This document shows, piece after piece, positions 43,858 to 52,769 of a stretch of 64,000 bases of DNA (the first letter of the stretch is position 1; each line of letters begins with the position of its first letter). The stretch comes from Anaerolineae bacterium (lineage in GTDB: Bacteria > Chloroflexota > Anaerolineae > Promineifilales > Promineifilaceae). Where the stretch lies: contig JAMLHW010000015.1 of assembly GCA_023954475.1 (NCBI GenBank), positions 62,001 to 126,000 of the forward strand. Reading direction: 5' to 3'. The position numbers and the translations under genes were made by a program. The notes under the pieces were generated by a model, which was not told the DNA's origin, ran no database searches, and was given only the letters and a program-made list of their open reading frames with translations.

Positions 43858-44937
43858 ATGATCTTGCAATCAAAACGTCGCCATCCTCTCACGCCCAGTT
43901 CTTACCTCAGCCTGCGCCGCTGGGAGTCACTGGGAACTGGTCTGTTCAATCTGCTGGTTTTTAGCCTGTTGATCGTCTACCTGTTTCCAATCGTTTATAT
44001 GATCGCAACATCATTCATGGAGCGTCAGCAACTGGGCGACCGCAACGCGCCGGCTTACCCTGCACGCCAACTACGTTACGAGTATGAAGGCAAAGAGTAC
44101 AAAATTTACAACGTGCCGGTCGATGACACTGAAAGGGAACTGGCACTGGTCGTGCCCGGTCTGCAAGCCAGCGAATTTATCGATCCGCAAAATCCGGAAG
44201 CCGGTCTGATACCCTGGGACGGCAATTGGCGTGGCCTCGTCGGTGTATACGAATTTAAGCCTACACTAGACAATTTCAGCATCATATTTCGGTCGCTGCG
44301 GATCACAGATATGGTGCGCAACACGATCATCTTGGCGATTATCACCGAGATTGGCGTGCTGGCGTCATCTATCGTCGTGGCCTATGGTTTTGCGCGCTTT
44401 CCGTTACCCGGCGGCAATTTACTGTTCTATTTGATGATTGCGACCATTCTGTTGCCGGAAAAAATTACACTAATTCCATCGTATTTCATTTTCGTGCGTG
44501 TGTTGGGCTGGAATGGATCATGGTGGCCGATCATTCTGCCATTTTTCTTTGGCAACGCTGTTTTCATCTTCCTGCTGCGCCAAAACTTTAAGAGCATCCC
44601 CAAAGATTTAGACGAAGCAGCCATGCTCGACGGTGCAGGGCCGATACGCACGTTGATCTCGGTCATCTTGCCGCAATCGTGGCCAGTCGTGATCACGGTG
44701 GCACTGCTACACTTCTTCTATATGTGGAATGAGACGCGTCAGGCGGCACTGTACCTGAGTACACGGCGCGATTTGGTACCGATTTCATTTGGCATTTCCA
44801 ACTTTCAATCACTGGCACCCATGCAAAATCAGCTTCAAGCAAGTGCGCTGCTCATCATGATCGTGCCGGTGCTGGTGCTGCTGTTTTCGCAGCGCCACTT
44901 CATGCGCAATCTTGTTGTTACGGGTGCGGAGAAATAA
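43858..44937 (+). CDS. ABC sugar transporter permease (MalG-type) with enlarged periplasmic loop, pair 2
   Basis: This 359-residue protein has six transmembrane helices, the EAA loop DLDEAAMLDGAGPIRTLISVILPQSWP near residues 254-280, and an insert of about 75 residues after the first helix (about 60-135). That insert matches the pair-1 paralogue in pattern (YPARQLRYEYEGKEYKIYNV, ASEFIDPQNPEAG, then KPTLDNFS). The shared insert suggests both transporters descend from one duplication. Its start follows the upstream stop by one base (TGACATG), so translation is coupled. Confidence 0.93.
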   Translation: MILQSKRRHPLTPSSYLSLRRWESLGTGLFNLLVFSLLIVYLFPIVYMIATSFMERQQLGDRNAPAYPARQLRYEYEGKEYKIYNVPVDDTERELALVVPGLQASEFIDPQNPEAGLIPWDGNWRGLVGVYEFKPTLDNFSIIFRSLRITDMVRNTIILAIITEIGVLASSIVVAYGFARFPLPGGNLLFYLMIATILLPEKITLIPSYFIFVRVLGWNGSWWPIILPFFFGNAVFIFLLRQNFKSIPKDLDEAAMLDGAGPIRTLISVILPQSWPVVITVALLHFFYMWNETRQAALYLSTRRDLVPISFGISNFQSLAPMQNQLQASALLIMIVPVLVLLFSQRHFMRNLVVTGAEK

Positions 44938-44940
44938 GCC

Positions 44941-46257
44941 ATGCGCATCAAACCAACCAAACGAATCATTGTCGCAATTTGGCTGGGCTGGGCGATTATT
45001 ATGCTGCTTTATTTTGCGCTGGTCCCGGCCCGCTTCAAAGTTGAACGCCCTGATAGAGCATTGTTTTGGACTGCCGCAGCCACAGCCGAAGGCGGTGCGC
45101 AAGACAATAAGCATTATTTGCAGGATCCTTTTCTCCAAGCGCATGTTGCCTGGGATTCTGAATATTATCTGGCAATCGCGTTGGACGGTTACGAAGCGCC
45201 CTATATCGAGCGCGTTGGCACATTTGTGGGATCCACTGGCGGGCCACGCTATTGGCCGTTTGTCATTCCCGGAGGTGCCGACGGTGTGGTCAGCGACGGT
45301 TTCTCTCTCAGTTATGCTTTTTTTCCGTTTTATCCACTGCTGATACGGACTCTGTCCGTACCGCTATCACTATTGGGCCTGACCGCGCTTGGCACTGCGG
45401 CATTGGCTGGTGTGATTGTGTCGTTATTGGGTGCGTTGGCTGCCAGCCTCGCAATGTTTGAATTGGGCAAGGATGAGTTGGGAGAATCTGGGGGCTTGAG
45501 AGCTGTTTACTATTTGCTGATATTTCCTTCAGCATTTTTCATGTCAGTTGTCTATACGGAAGGGTTGTTTCTTGGACTGGCTTTTTCCAGTCTTTTGTTG
45601 ACACGTCGTGGGCATCTTGGCTGGGCAGCGTTACTGGCTGTATTGGCAACGTACACGCGGGCAGTCGGTGTCGCGTTGTTTATTCCGTTACTCATTGCAT
45701 GGGTACGAGACGGGGGTTGGTTGGCGCTGGACTTGGAGTGGCGGCAGATTTATTTCTCAGGGCTGCCGTGGAAAGCAATTGGTCGGGCGCTACTTGTCTT
45801 TGCACCTTTGATCGCGTTTGTCTTGTGGAGGGTTTCGTATTATGGGATGGCTTTCAGCCGAGTAGAAGAGGAATTTTTCGGCCGAGGTCTTCTCTCTCTC
45901 GGTGCAACTTATGGGTCGTGGCGCGCTGCGTTTGAGAACCTGTTTGGCACCAATCAGCAAGCGACGACTTATTACTTGATCGAGTTTGGCGCAATTGTGC
46001 TGGCCTTTTGGGCATGCATCCGCGGCTTAAAACGCTACCCTGATCTGGCCTGGTTTGGATTATTAGTCGTCGTGTTGTCGTTTACGAGTGGGCCGGCACA
46101 GGGTATGCACCGCTATATTCTCGCCGCACCGCCAGTTTTTTTGATGCTGAGTGAATTCGGCCGAAAACCACTCTTCGATCGTCTCTGGACATTGGCCAGC
46201 GTCCTGCTGCTAAGCATGATGGCGACGCTCTTCATTTTCGACATGTGGGCAGGATAA
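44941..46257 (+). CDS. PIG-V-type membrane mannosyltransferase
   Basis: This 438-residue polytopic membrane protein has about nine hydrophobic helices. The first extracytoplasmic loop carries AWDSEYYLAIALDGYE, the WD-x-x-x-Y pattern of the PIG-V/GPI mannosyltransferase-2 family (GT-C fold), with SYAFFPFYPLLIRTL following. Bacterial members transfer mannose or other sugars from a polyprenyl-phosphate donor. It lies 3 bases after the permease stop and appears to be the last gene of the plus-strand island. A polyprenol-phosphate mannose synthase-like GT2 gene lies at 52770. Confidence 0.8.
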   Translation: MRIKPTKRIIVAIWLGWAIIMLLYFALVPARFKVERPDRALFWTAAATAEGGAQDNKHYLQDPFLQAHVAWDSEYYLAIALDGYEAPYIERVGTFVGSTGGPRYWPFVIPGGADGVVSDGFSLSYAFFPFYPLLIRTLSVPLSLLGLTALGTAALAGVIVSLLGALAASLAMFELGKDELGESGGLRAVYYLLIFPSAFFMSVVYTEGLFLGLAFSSLLLTRRGHLGWAALLAVLATYTRAVGVALFIPLLIAWVRDGGWLALDLEWRQIYFSGLPWKAIGRALLVFAPLIAFVLWRVSYYGMAFSRVEEEFFGRGLLSLGATYGSWRAAFENLFGTNQQATTYYLIEFGAIVLAFWACIRGLKRYPDLAWFGLLVVVLSFTSGPAQGMHRYILAAPPVFLMLSEFGRKPLFDRLWTLASVLLLSMMATLFIFDMWAG

Positions 46258-46369
46258 CACATGGCTAAGACGGTACATGCATTATGTCGTCAAGTCACAG
46301 CGGCTCATATAGCTCGAAATCTTAGCCTGCTGGTGCACTGCAAGGTGCCAGTGAATCCGTCAAGCGCAC

Positions 46370-46939
46370 CTATTTAGATGCCTCCAACGCTTTCTGCAAT
46401 TTGGCTTGCGCATCCGAATCAACCGTCGTCTGGATAACCTTGCCTTCGTACTTCTCAAACGTCTCAATAACAGTTGGAACATGCTTGGTGGCACCCAAAA
46501 TAAACAAAGCTGTGCGACCACTATCAAGTTCTTCAGCAACTGATTTGACAGTACCGTCGTCTATACCCAGATCGGTGTGCTTGCCGATAAATCGGCCGGC
46601 AATGGCGCCACCGACCAGACCGAGAACCGGTCCACCAACGATAAGACCCACGACAACGCCCACACCCGCACCTTTGAGCATACCGGTCCGTTTCTCGTGA
46701 TGGAATTTCTCGTCAACCTTATACTTCCCTTTAGCATCCTTTTTGACGAAAACAGCATCTTCGAGGCGAATGACACCTTTTTCGTTGAGGGCAAGCAGAT
46801 CAGAATACAGACCTTCAGCTTGCGCACTATCAGCAAAGGAGACGACGATTAACTGGCTAACCGCCTCTTCAGTAATAAATACATTTGATGCTTCGCCACC
46901 TGCACTCCGAACAGATTGGTTTCCGATTTCACTGGGCAT
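46370..46939 (-). CDS. DUF1269-family glycine-zipper protein
   Basis: This protein of about 189 residues has an N-terminal leader (about 1-25) and a DUF1269 domain: SQLIVVSFADSAQAEGLYSDLLALNEKG, a basic strand KYKVDEKFHHEKR, and the glycine-rich hydrophobic segment GAGVGVVVGLIVGGPVLGLVGG near residues 95-117. A C-terminal helical half with GRTALFILGATKHVPTVIETF follows. The ATG at 46939 has AGGAG 7 bases upstream; the frame continues to 47080 but that extension is not protein-like. It is the third DUF1269 domain in the window. It is divergent from the second LacI regulator. Confidence 0.85.
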   Translation of the reverse strand: MPSEIGNQSVRSAGGEASNVFITEEAVSQLIVVSFADSAQAEGLYSDLLALNEKGVIRLEDAVFVKKDAKGKYKVDEKFHHEKRTGMLKGAGVGVVVGLIVGGPVLGLVGGAIAGRFIGKHTDLGIDDGTVKSVAEELDSGRTALFILGATKHVPTVIETFEKYEGKVIQTTVDSDAQAKLQKALEASK

Positions 46940-47091
46940 GACGATCTCCTTTTCTACGTTGCTTGGTGGCGACATTTTATCACAAATGCCGCAATGTGGA
47001 GCGAAAATGATGCCGTTGTTGTGAGCGAAAATTGGCGGCCTGGGAGATTGACTTAGTTTCGGCCGAAGCGACTGCAACAAGCTTCATTTAC

Positions 47092-47120
47092 TTGACTGGA
47101 AAATAGTTATTTCATATAAT
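47092..47120 (+). promoter_or_regulatory. Sigma70-type promoter of the second LacI operon
   Basis: TTGACT (47092-47097), a 17-bp spacer, TATAAT (47115-47120). The ATG at 47119 overlaps the -10 box, so translation must begin downstream; transcription should start near 47127. Confidence 0.85.
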
Positions 47121-47145
47121 GTTAGCGCTAACTGTTAAGGCTAAC
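47121..47145. promoter_or_regulatory. LacI-type operator (GTTAGCGCTAAC) plus imperfect copy
   Basis: GTTAGCGCTAAC at 47121-47132 is a perfect 12-bp palindrome with the central AGCGCT found in many LacI-family operators. GTTAAGGCTAAC at 47134-47145 is an imperfect second copy in tandem. Both lie at and just after the transcription start, where a bound repressor would block the polymerase, so autoregulation is expected. Confidence 0.8.
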
Positions 47146-47163
47146 ACTTCACTGGAACTTACC

Positions 47164-48228
47164 GTGACGTACGCTGGAAATACAAACGCAACAATCGATG
47201 ATGTCGCGAAACGCGCACACGTTTCAGCCATGACCGTCAGCCGCTATCTCAATGACACCGGCCCGGTTGCTGCCAAAACAGCGCAGCGGATTCACGCCGC
47301 AATTGTTGATCTGAACTACATTCCCCACCAGGGCGCGCGCGCCCTTGCTGCCCGCAAGACCAACACGATCGGTCTGATTTTGCCGGAGATGAATGACATC
47401 TTCTTTTTTCAGCTTATTCGCGGCGTGCAGCAGGCAATAGCCGGCCAACAAATCGACTTGCTGCTCTACTCCGCTGCGACACGCGGCAAGCCGGATGTGC
47501 TGAACCTGCCGCTGGGCCCACACAATACGGACGGTCTGCTCGTCTTTACCGATGGTCTGGATGAAACGACGCTGCGCCGTTTACACGCTAAGCAATTCCC
47601 AATAGTGATGCTCTATCGCACGCCGCCGGCCGATCTGGAGATACCGACCGTGCTTATAGAAAACAGGCAAGGCGCATATGACATGGTGACACATCTTGTA
47701 CGCTGCGGTCACAATCGCATCGCGTTTCTGGCAGGTTCGGCCGATAATGAAGATGCAGTCTGGCGTGAAGCCGGCTATCGCGAAGCGCTGGCGGCACATG
47801 AGTTGGCCCTGATATCGCCACTCTGCGCATCGGCCGATTTTGACGAAGCAGCAGCGGCAAATGTCGTCACACACTGGCTTGCTACAGGACAGGAAATGGA
47901 CGCCATTTTTGCCGCTGACGATGTGTCAGCACATGGTGCCATCCGCGCCGTACAGGCGGCCGGTTTGGGCGTGCCGGACGACATCGCCGTCGTTGGATTC
48001 GACGACGCCTTGTTGTCGCAATACATCGATCCGCCGCTAACGACCGTGCGCGCGCCTACTGAAGAAGCAGGCCGACGGGCAGCGGCACAGCTTTTGCGCC
48101 TGATCGAGGGTGATTCGGCCGAATTACTCACCCTGCTCCCAACTGAAATCATCATCAGACAATCTTGCGGCTGGTTGAGCAGCAACGCGGACACGTCACA
48201 GAACCACCCAACAACAAAACCAGATTGA
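47164..48228 (+). CDS. LacI-family transcriptional regulator (GH4 operon)
   Basis: This protein of about 354 residues starts at a GTG (47164) and has the helix-turn-helix ATIDDVAKRAHVSAMTVSRYLNDTG near residues 9-33, a hinge with RALAARKTNTIGLILPE, and a periplasmic-binding-protein-like effector domain. The GTG start is preferred because the upstream ATG at 47119 lies inside the -10 hexamer. It heads an operon with GH4, a BadF-type kinase and a creatininase-family gene. Its stop codon TGA at 48226 is part of the TTGAGGAA that serves as ribosome-binding site for the GH4 gene. Confidence 0.93.
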   Translation: MTYAGNTNATIDDVAKRAHVSAMTVSRYLNDTGPVAAKTAQRIHAAIVDLNYIPHQGARALAARKTNTIGLILPEMNDIFFFQLIRGVQQAIAGQQIDLLLYSAATRGKPDVLNLPLGPHNTDGLLVFTDGLDETTLRRLHAKQFPIVMLYRTPPADLEIPTVLIENRQGAYDMVTHLVRCGHNRIAFLAGSADNEDAVWREAGYREALAAHELALISPLCASADFDEAAAANVVTHWLATGQEMDAIFAADDVSAHGAIRAVQAAGLGVPDDIAVVGFDDALLSQYIDPPLTTVRAPTEEAGRRAAAQLLRLIEGDSAELLTLLPTEIIIRQSCGWLSSNADTSQNHPTTKPD

Positions 48229-48236
48229 GGAATAAC

Positions 48237-49532
48237 ATGAAAGTTGCAGTCATTGGCGGCGGCTCCAGTTACACCCCGGAGCTCATCATCGGATTTTTGA
48301 AACGCATCGACACGTTTCCCGTAACAGAATTGTGGTTGATGGACATTTTGCCCGAGCGACTCGACATTGTCGGCAACTTCGCACGACGCATTGTCGATGC
48401 CAACGGATCACCGTTTCAAGTACATCTGACAACCAATCAACAGGAAGCGGTCAGGGACGCAAGCTACGTTACAACACAGTTGCGCGTGGGTTGGATGCAG
48501 GCACGCCGCGAAGATGAATATCTGGGCAGAAGACACGGGCTGATCGGGCAAGAAACGACCGGTATCGGCGGTATGGCCAAAGCCCTGCGCACGATTCCCG
48601 TCATTCTCAGCATCGCCCATGACATGCAGCGCTTAGCCGAACCGGGCGCACCGCTGGTCAATTTCACTAACCCAGCCGGTCTTGTGACGCAAGCATTGGC
48701 AAACTATGCGCCTGAAATTACGGCTGTTGGTGTCTGCAATGCCCCATTCAACATGAAAATGACCATTTTGCAAGGGTTAGCAGAAGCCGGAATTGAAGTG
48801 GAACCGGAAAGAGCGCAGCTCGACACGTTGGGACTCAATCACCTCACGTGGCACCGCGGCTTCACGGTCGACGGTGAAGATATGTGGCCGCGCGTGCTGG
48901 AAATGTTTATCGCTCGTTTGCACGAACAGAAAGAGCCGGAATGGCCCCCCGCCTTGATCGAATCGCTGCGCATGATTCCCAACTATTACCTGCAATATTT
49001 TTACGCCACAGCGCACAAGCTGGCGGAACAAGAAGCATGGCCGCCTTCGCGGGCTGAACAGGTGATGCAGATCGAAGAGGAGTTGTTTGCACAATACGCT
49101 GATCCGGAGCGCAGTGAACCGCCGGAAGGGCTGATGCAGCGCGGCGGTGCCTACTATTCAACCGTTGCGACGCAACTGCTCAATGCGCATTACAATGATC
49201 TCGGTGAACAACACGTTGTCAACGTACCGCATCGCGGTGCTGTCGCCAGTTGGCCGGATGAATGGGTGCTGGAATTGCCGGCTCTTGTGGCGCGGGACGG
49301 CATTCGGCCGATTTCGGCCGAACCGCTCCCACCGGCCGTTTTCGGTCTGATGCAGCAGGTAAAGCTCTACGAAATGCTCACCGTCGAAGCAGCAGTGCAC
49401 GGCGATCGCAACGCCGCCTACCAGGCCCTGCTGACGCATCCACTCGGCCCCGCCGCCGATCAGGTTGAGGCAGTACTCGAAGATATGTTGAATACACACA
49501 AGCCGTATCTGCCGCAATTCTTCAATGGCTAA
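48237..49532 (+). CDS. GH4 family glycosidase (6-phospho-beta-glucosidase-like)
   Basis: This 431-residue enzyme begins with the Rossmann motif AVIGGGSSYTPELI near residue 4 that binds NAD+. It carries the GH4 signature VGVCNAPFNMK near residue 170 (Cys-Asn metal and substrate site) and the His-containing segment LGLNHLTWHRGF near residue 200. GH4 enzymes cleave glycosidic bonds by an oxidation-elimination route requiring NAD+ and Mn2+. The overall pattern is closest to 6-phospho-beta-glucosidases, although no phosphotransferase system is encoded here, so the substrate may be a non-phosphorylated or kinase-phosphorylated sugar. The downstream kinase could supply the phosphate. Confidence 0.92.
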   Translation: MKVAVIGGGSSYTPELIIGFLKRIDTFPVTELWLMDILPERLDIVGNFARRIVDANGSPFQVHLTTNQQEAVRDASYVTTQLRVGWMQARREDEYLGRRHGLIGQETTGIGGMAKALRTIPVILSIAHDMQRLAEPGAPLVNFTNPAGLVTQALANYAPEITAVGVCNAPFNMKMTILQGLAEAGIEVEPERAQLDTLGLNHLTWHRGFTVDGEDMWPRVLEMFIARLHEQKEPEWPPALIESLRMIPNYYLQYFYATAHKLAEQEAWPPSRAEQVMQIEEELFAQYADPERSEPPEGLMQRGGAYYSTVATQLLNAHYNDLGEQHVVNVPHRGAVASWPDEWVLELPALVARDGIRPISAEPLPPAVFGLMQQVKLYEMLTVEAAVHGDRNAAYQALLTHPLGPAADQVEAVLEDMLNTHKPYLPQFFNG

Positions 49533-49586
49533 AGCTACATGTCCGGGTTGGGGACAGACCTGGAGACCATCACGAGACAGCGCAAC

Positions 49587-50564
49587 ATGACCTATTTCTT
49601 AGGCGTCGATATTGGCAATAGCAAAAGTCATGCGTTGATCGCGGACGAAAACGGCAATGCACTTGGCCTGGGTACGGCCGGCGTCGGCAGTTGGGAAGCG
49701 CTGGGCTGGGCCGGCGCACGACACGTGTTCCATGCGATTCTGGATGAGGCGCTGCAAGAGGCAGGTATCGGCCGAAACGAGATCAGTGGAGCCGGTTTCG
49801 GTATTGCCGGATACGATTGGCCCGAAGATCGCCAAGGCCACATCAATATTATCGAATCATTGGGCATGACAAACTGCCGCTATACAGTCGGCAACGACAC
49901 CTTGGTTGGCCTGGTCGCAGGCGCAGAGCAGGGCTGGGGCGTCGTCGTTTCCGCCGGAACCAGCAACAATTGTTTCGGTCGCGACAGACAGGGCCGTGAG
50001 GGTCGCGTGACCGGCTGTGGCTCGTGGTTTGGCGAATATGGCGGCGCAGCCGAAATCGTCACCAAAGCCATTCAAGCCGTTGCCGCCGCATGGACACAAC
50101 GCGGCCCGGTAACCGCACTGAGCAACCTGTTTGTCGAACAAACCGGTGCGCGCGATGTCACCGATTTGCTGGCCGGTCTGGTACGTGAACGGTATCACCT
50201 CACGCCGGCTGCCGCGCCGGCTGTCTTTGATGCCGCTGCAAACGGCGATTCAGTCGCGCAAGGCATCATCACCTGGGCCGGTCAGGAATTGGGCAGCCTG
50301 GCTGTCGGCGTCATTCGTCAACTCCATTTGCAGCAAGAGGCATTTGACGTCGTCCTTGCCGGGAGCCTGTACAAAGGTGGCACAGCACTGATCGAACCAA
50401 TGCAGCAAACAATTCAAGCAATCGCGCCGGGTGCCAGACTCGTGCGTCTACATGCGCCACCGGTCATCGGGGGCGTTTTGTTGGGCATGGAAGAGGCTGG
50501 ATTGGAAATAACCACCCAGCGCACCGCATTGATTCACTCGACGAACAAGCTGCTGAGTTCTTGA
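49587..50564 (+). CDS. BadF/BcrA-family sugar kinase (N-acetylglucosamine kinase-like)
   Basis: This 325-residue protein has the ASKHA fold: phosphate-1 motif FLGVDIGNSKSHALIADENG near residue 4, phosphate-2 segment GWGVVVSAGTSNNCFG near residue 113, and adenosine motif VLAGSLYKGG near 255. Bacterial members of this PF01869 branch phosphorylate N-acetylglucosamine or muramic acid, as eukaryotic NAGK does. Its place between a GH4 and a creatininase-family gene, and downstream of GH18 and GH94, suggests amino-sugar catabolism or recycling. The ATG at 49587 starts the conserved motif. No strong ribosome-binding site is seen. Confidence 0.85.
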   Translation: MTYFLGVDIGNSKSHALIADENGNALGLGTAGVGSWEALGWAGARHVFHAILDEALQEAGIGRNEISGAGFGIAGYDWPEDRQGHINIIESLGMTNCRYTVGNDTLVGLVAGAEQGWGVVVSAGTSNNCFGRDRQGREGRVTGCGSWFGEYGGAAEIVTKAIQAVAAAWTQRGPVTALSNLFVEQTGARDVTDLLAGLVRERYHLTPAAAPAVFDAAANGDSVAQGIITWAGQELGSLAVGVIRQLHLQQEAFDVVLAGSLYKGGTALIEPMQQTIQAIAPGARLVRLHAPPVIGGVLLGMEEAGLEITTQRTALIHSTNKLLSS

Positions 50565-50619
50565 CAATCACGCGCGCACCTAGTCAACCACATACAATCA
50601 TCTACCATTGGAGTACAAC

Positions 50620-51441
50620 ATGCGTTGGGAAAACTTAACTTCACCCGAATTCGCCCAGGCTGTCATCAATTGTGCCGGCGTCGGCATCATCCCAGTCGGT
50701 GTTTTGGAGGCACATGCTTCCCACATGCCGCTTGGCACTGACATGTTCACGGCGCATTTTGCCGCGTGTCGTGCAGCCGAACAAGAATCGGTCATCGTCT
50801 TTCCGCCCTATCCGTTTACAATAAACCACGAAACGGCTCATCTGCCGGGCGGTCTTGTCATCAAACGCGACCTGGCGTTTGCCTTGTTGGAAAACATCTG
50901 CGACGAAATGTATCGCAACGGGATCGATAAGATCATTCTGATCAGCGGACACGGTGGCAATCGCTTCTTTTTACCTTTGTTTGTGCAAACGCTCCCGGAA
51001 AAAGCCAAACCGTATGTAGTCTATTTTGCCGATTTGCCCGTTGTACCGATTGAAGACCATATCCTCGACGAAGAGGAATTGGGTCATGCCTGTGAAGCGG
51101 AAACCAGTTTGATGCGCTGCATCAACGATGACATTGTCCACATGGATCAGGCGCCGCCGCAGCGCTTCAGCAATGCACACCGCAATCGGCCGATTGCGGC
51201 AGCCGGTGGGTACACACAGGTAGACTGGTATGCGATGTATCCGCACATGTATGTTGGTGATGCACGCAAGGCTACAGCCGAGAAAGGTGAAGCGTTGTTC
51301 GCGTATCGCATTGCTGCGTTGGTGAAGTTGATTCAGGCCGTGAAGGCAGATGAAGTTTCGGCCGAATTGGTCGCTGAGTTTAACCGCCGACAAGCCCACC
51401 CCACCGTGCCGTCATTTTGGACAACCGGGAAAGTCGATTAA
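50620..51441 (+). CDS. Creatininase-family amidohydrolase
   Basis: This 273-residue protein matches the creatininase/MftE/ArfB metal-dependent amidohydrolase family: GVLEAHASHMPLGTDMF near residues 26-42 (the family E-x-H-G/S-xH-LPLGTD metal site), YPFTINHETAHLPGGLVIKR near 70-88, and ILISGHGGNRFFLPLF near 110-125. Substrates in the family include creatinine, formamidopyrimidines and mycofactocin precursor, and this one is not assignable. GGAG precedes the ATG at 50620. It appears to end the LacI-GH4-kinase operon. Confidence 0.9.
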   Translation: MRWENLTSPEFAQAVINCAGVGIIPVGVLEAHASHMPLGTDMFTAHFAACRAAEQESVIVFPPYPFTINHETAHLPGGLVIKRDLAFALLENICDEMYRNGIDKIILISGHGGNRFFLPLFVQTLPEKAKPYVVYFADLPVVPIEDHILDEEELGHACEAETSLMRCINDDIVHMDQAPPQRFSNAHRNRPIAAAGGYTQVDWYAMYPHMYVGDARKATAEKGEALFAYRIAALVKLIQAVKADEVSAELVAEFNRRQAHPTVPSFWTTGKVD

Positions 51442-51560
51442 CAGACAGAACAGATTTCATCGAATTCGATCAGCTACGTATCGTGAACAATGCCGTCGAC
51501 AGCGGATGCATTTAGTCTCACAGGAAGTCGACTGTGGAATAGTGTAAAATGGAGCATATG

Positions 51561-52061
51561 ATGGAACAAGCACGGGACACAAAACATTTACGAACGGCCG
51601 TAGCTTTGCTGCGCATCACGTTAGGCCTGATTATTCTGGCGACGTGGGTAGACAACGTGCGCGGTGGATTGTACACCGCAGACGGTTTGACCACTTTCTT
51701 CAACGAGTTGTTTGACCCTATAAACGGCAACGACAGTAGTCTCACCGTCTATAAAGCCTTTCTCGATGCGGCCATTGTGCCGATGGCAGGCTTGTTTGGC
51801 GGCTTTCAAGCAGTCGCTGAACTGATCATGGGGCTGGCGCTGTTGCTCGGCGCATTGACGCGCTTATTCAGCCTTGCGGCGATGCTGTTCTTCGTCAATC
51901 TGTTCCTCGCCTACTTTGGCGGCCACGAATGGATTTGGACTTACGTGCTGCTGTTCATGTCAGCGCTGACGCTGTTTCTGGGTTACGCCGGTCGCAAATG
52001 GGGTATTGATGCCAGATTGGTCAAAAAACGGGGCGAGCCGCCGATCAACGTCCTCTGGTAA
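51561..52061 (+). CDS. DoxX-family membrane protein
   Basis: This protein of about 166 residues has four transmembrane helices. The DoxX-type segment LLRITLGLIILATWVDNVRGGLYTADGL is near the N-terminus, then GLFGGFQAVAELIMGLALLLGALTRL near residue 80. DoxX proteins are associated with quinone or thiosulfate:quinone redox systems and with oxidative stress complexes, but function here is unknown. Three ATGs in frame (51549, 51558, 51561) are possible; the last is 6 bases after GGAG and is preferred. The next gene starts 6 bases after its stop. Confidence 0.8.
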   Translation: MEQARDTKHLRTAVALLRITLGLIILATWVDNVRGGLYTADGLTTFFNELFDPINGNDSSLTVYKAFLDAAIVPMAGLFGGFQAVAELIMGLALLLGALTRLFSLAAMLFFVNLFLAYFGGHEWIWTYVLLFMSALTLFLGYAGRKWGIDARLVKKRGEPPINVLW

Positions 52062-52067
52062 GCGCTC

Positions 52068-52769
52068 ATGACCGATTGGCTGCCGGTGTCGGTTGCTTCC
52101 GGTTCTGCGCTGATTGTGATGGCGAAGCAGCCGTGTCCCGGTCGGACAAAGACACGCCTGACGCCTCCGCTGACAGTTCAGGATTCGGCCGATTTGTATG
52201 CGTGTTTTTTACGGGATGTCATCGAACTGGCTAGCGGTTTACCGGACGTGACGCCGTTTATCGCGTACACACCGCTGACTGCCGCGCCGTTTTTCCGCCA
52301 ATTTGCGCCTGGTGTGCAGTTGATTCCGCAAGTGGGTAACACCCTGGGCGAACGGCTGGCGTTTGTGCTGACGCGCTTGCTGGATGCGGGTTTTGAGCAT
52401 GTGGCAGCAATGAACAGCGACAGTCCCAATCTGCCACAGCGTTTTCTTGCCGAAGCGTTTTTACTGTTAGGCGAACCGGATACCGATGTTGTTTTGGGGC
52501 CGTGTGACGACGGTGGGTACTATTTGATCGGCTGGAATCGGCCGAATCCCCGCCTCGTCCGCGAGGTCACCATGTCGACACCTCATGTTTTGCAGGACAC
52601 ACTCGCATTGGCCGCCGCAGAGAAGCTATGCTTTCGCTTGCTGCCGTCGTGGTACGATATCGATAGCGTAGCGGAACTACTGCGTTTACGCGCTGATCTC
52701 GAACAACAATCGGCCGCAATACATACACGCGCTTTTCTGCACAACCTTCCCTCGCTGCAAACACCGTAA
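52068..52769 (+). CDS. TIGR04282-type glycosyltransferase (DUF2064)
   Basis: This 233-residue protein has the nucleotide-sugar transferase start ALIVMAKQPCPGRTKTRLTPPL near residues 14-35, AAMNSDSPNLP near 108 (metal-binding Asp), and GPCDDGGYYLIGW near 143. The family is related to the cobalamin and molybdenum-cofactor nucleotidyltransferase-like GT-A fold and often neighbours GT2 genes. The acceptor is unknown. Its stop codon is directly followed by the ATG of the GT2 gene. Confidence 0.88.
   Translation: MTDWLPVSVASGSALIVMAKQPCPGRTKTRLTPPLTVQDSADLYACFLRDVIELASGLPDVTPFIAYTPLTAAPFFRQFAPGVQLIPQVGNTLGERLAFVLTRLLDAGFEHVAAMNSDSPNLPQRFLAEAFLLLGEPDTDVVLGPCDDGGYYLIGWNRPNPRLVREVTMSTPHVLQDTLALAAAEKLCFRLLPSWYDIDSVAELLRLRADLEQQSAAIHTRAFLHNLPSLQTP

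Noticed and set aside
46261-46377. 38-residue plus-strand frame after the PIG-V gene
   Set aside because: It has a weak AGGA upstream but an atypical sequence, and it overlaps the convergent DUF1269 stop. No promoter or terminator of its own was found.
47119-47163. ATG start of the second LacI regulator at 47119
   Set aside because: The codon overlaps the TATAAT -10 box and the operator, so it cannot be within the mRNA from that promoter. The GTG at 47164 is used.
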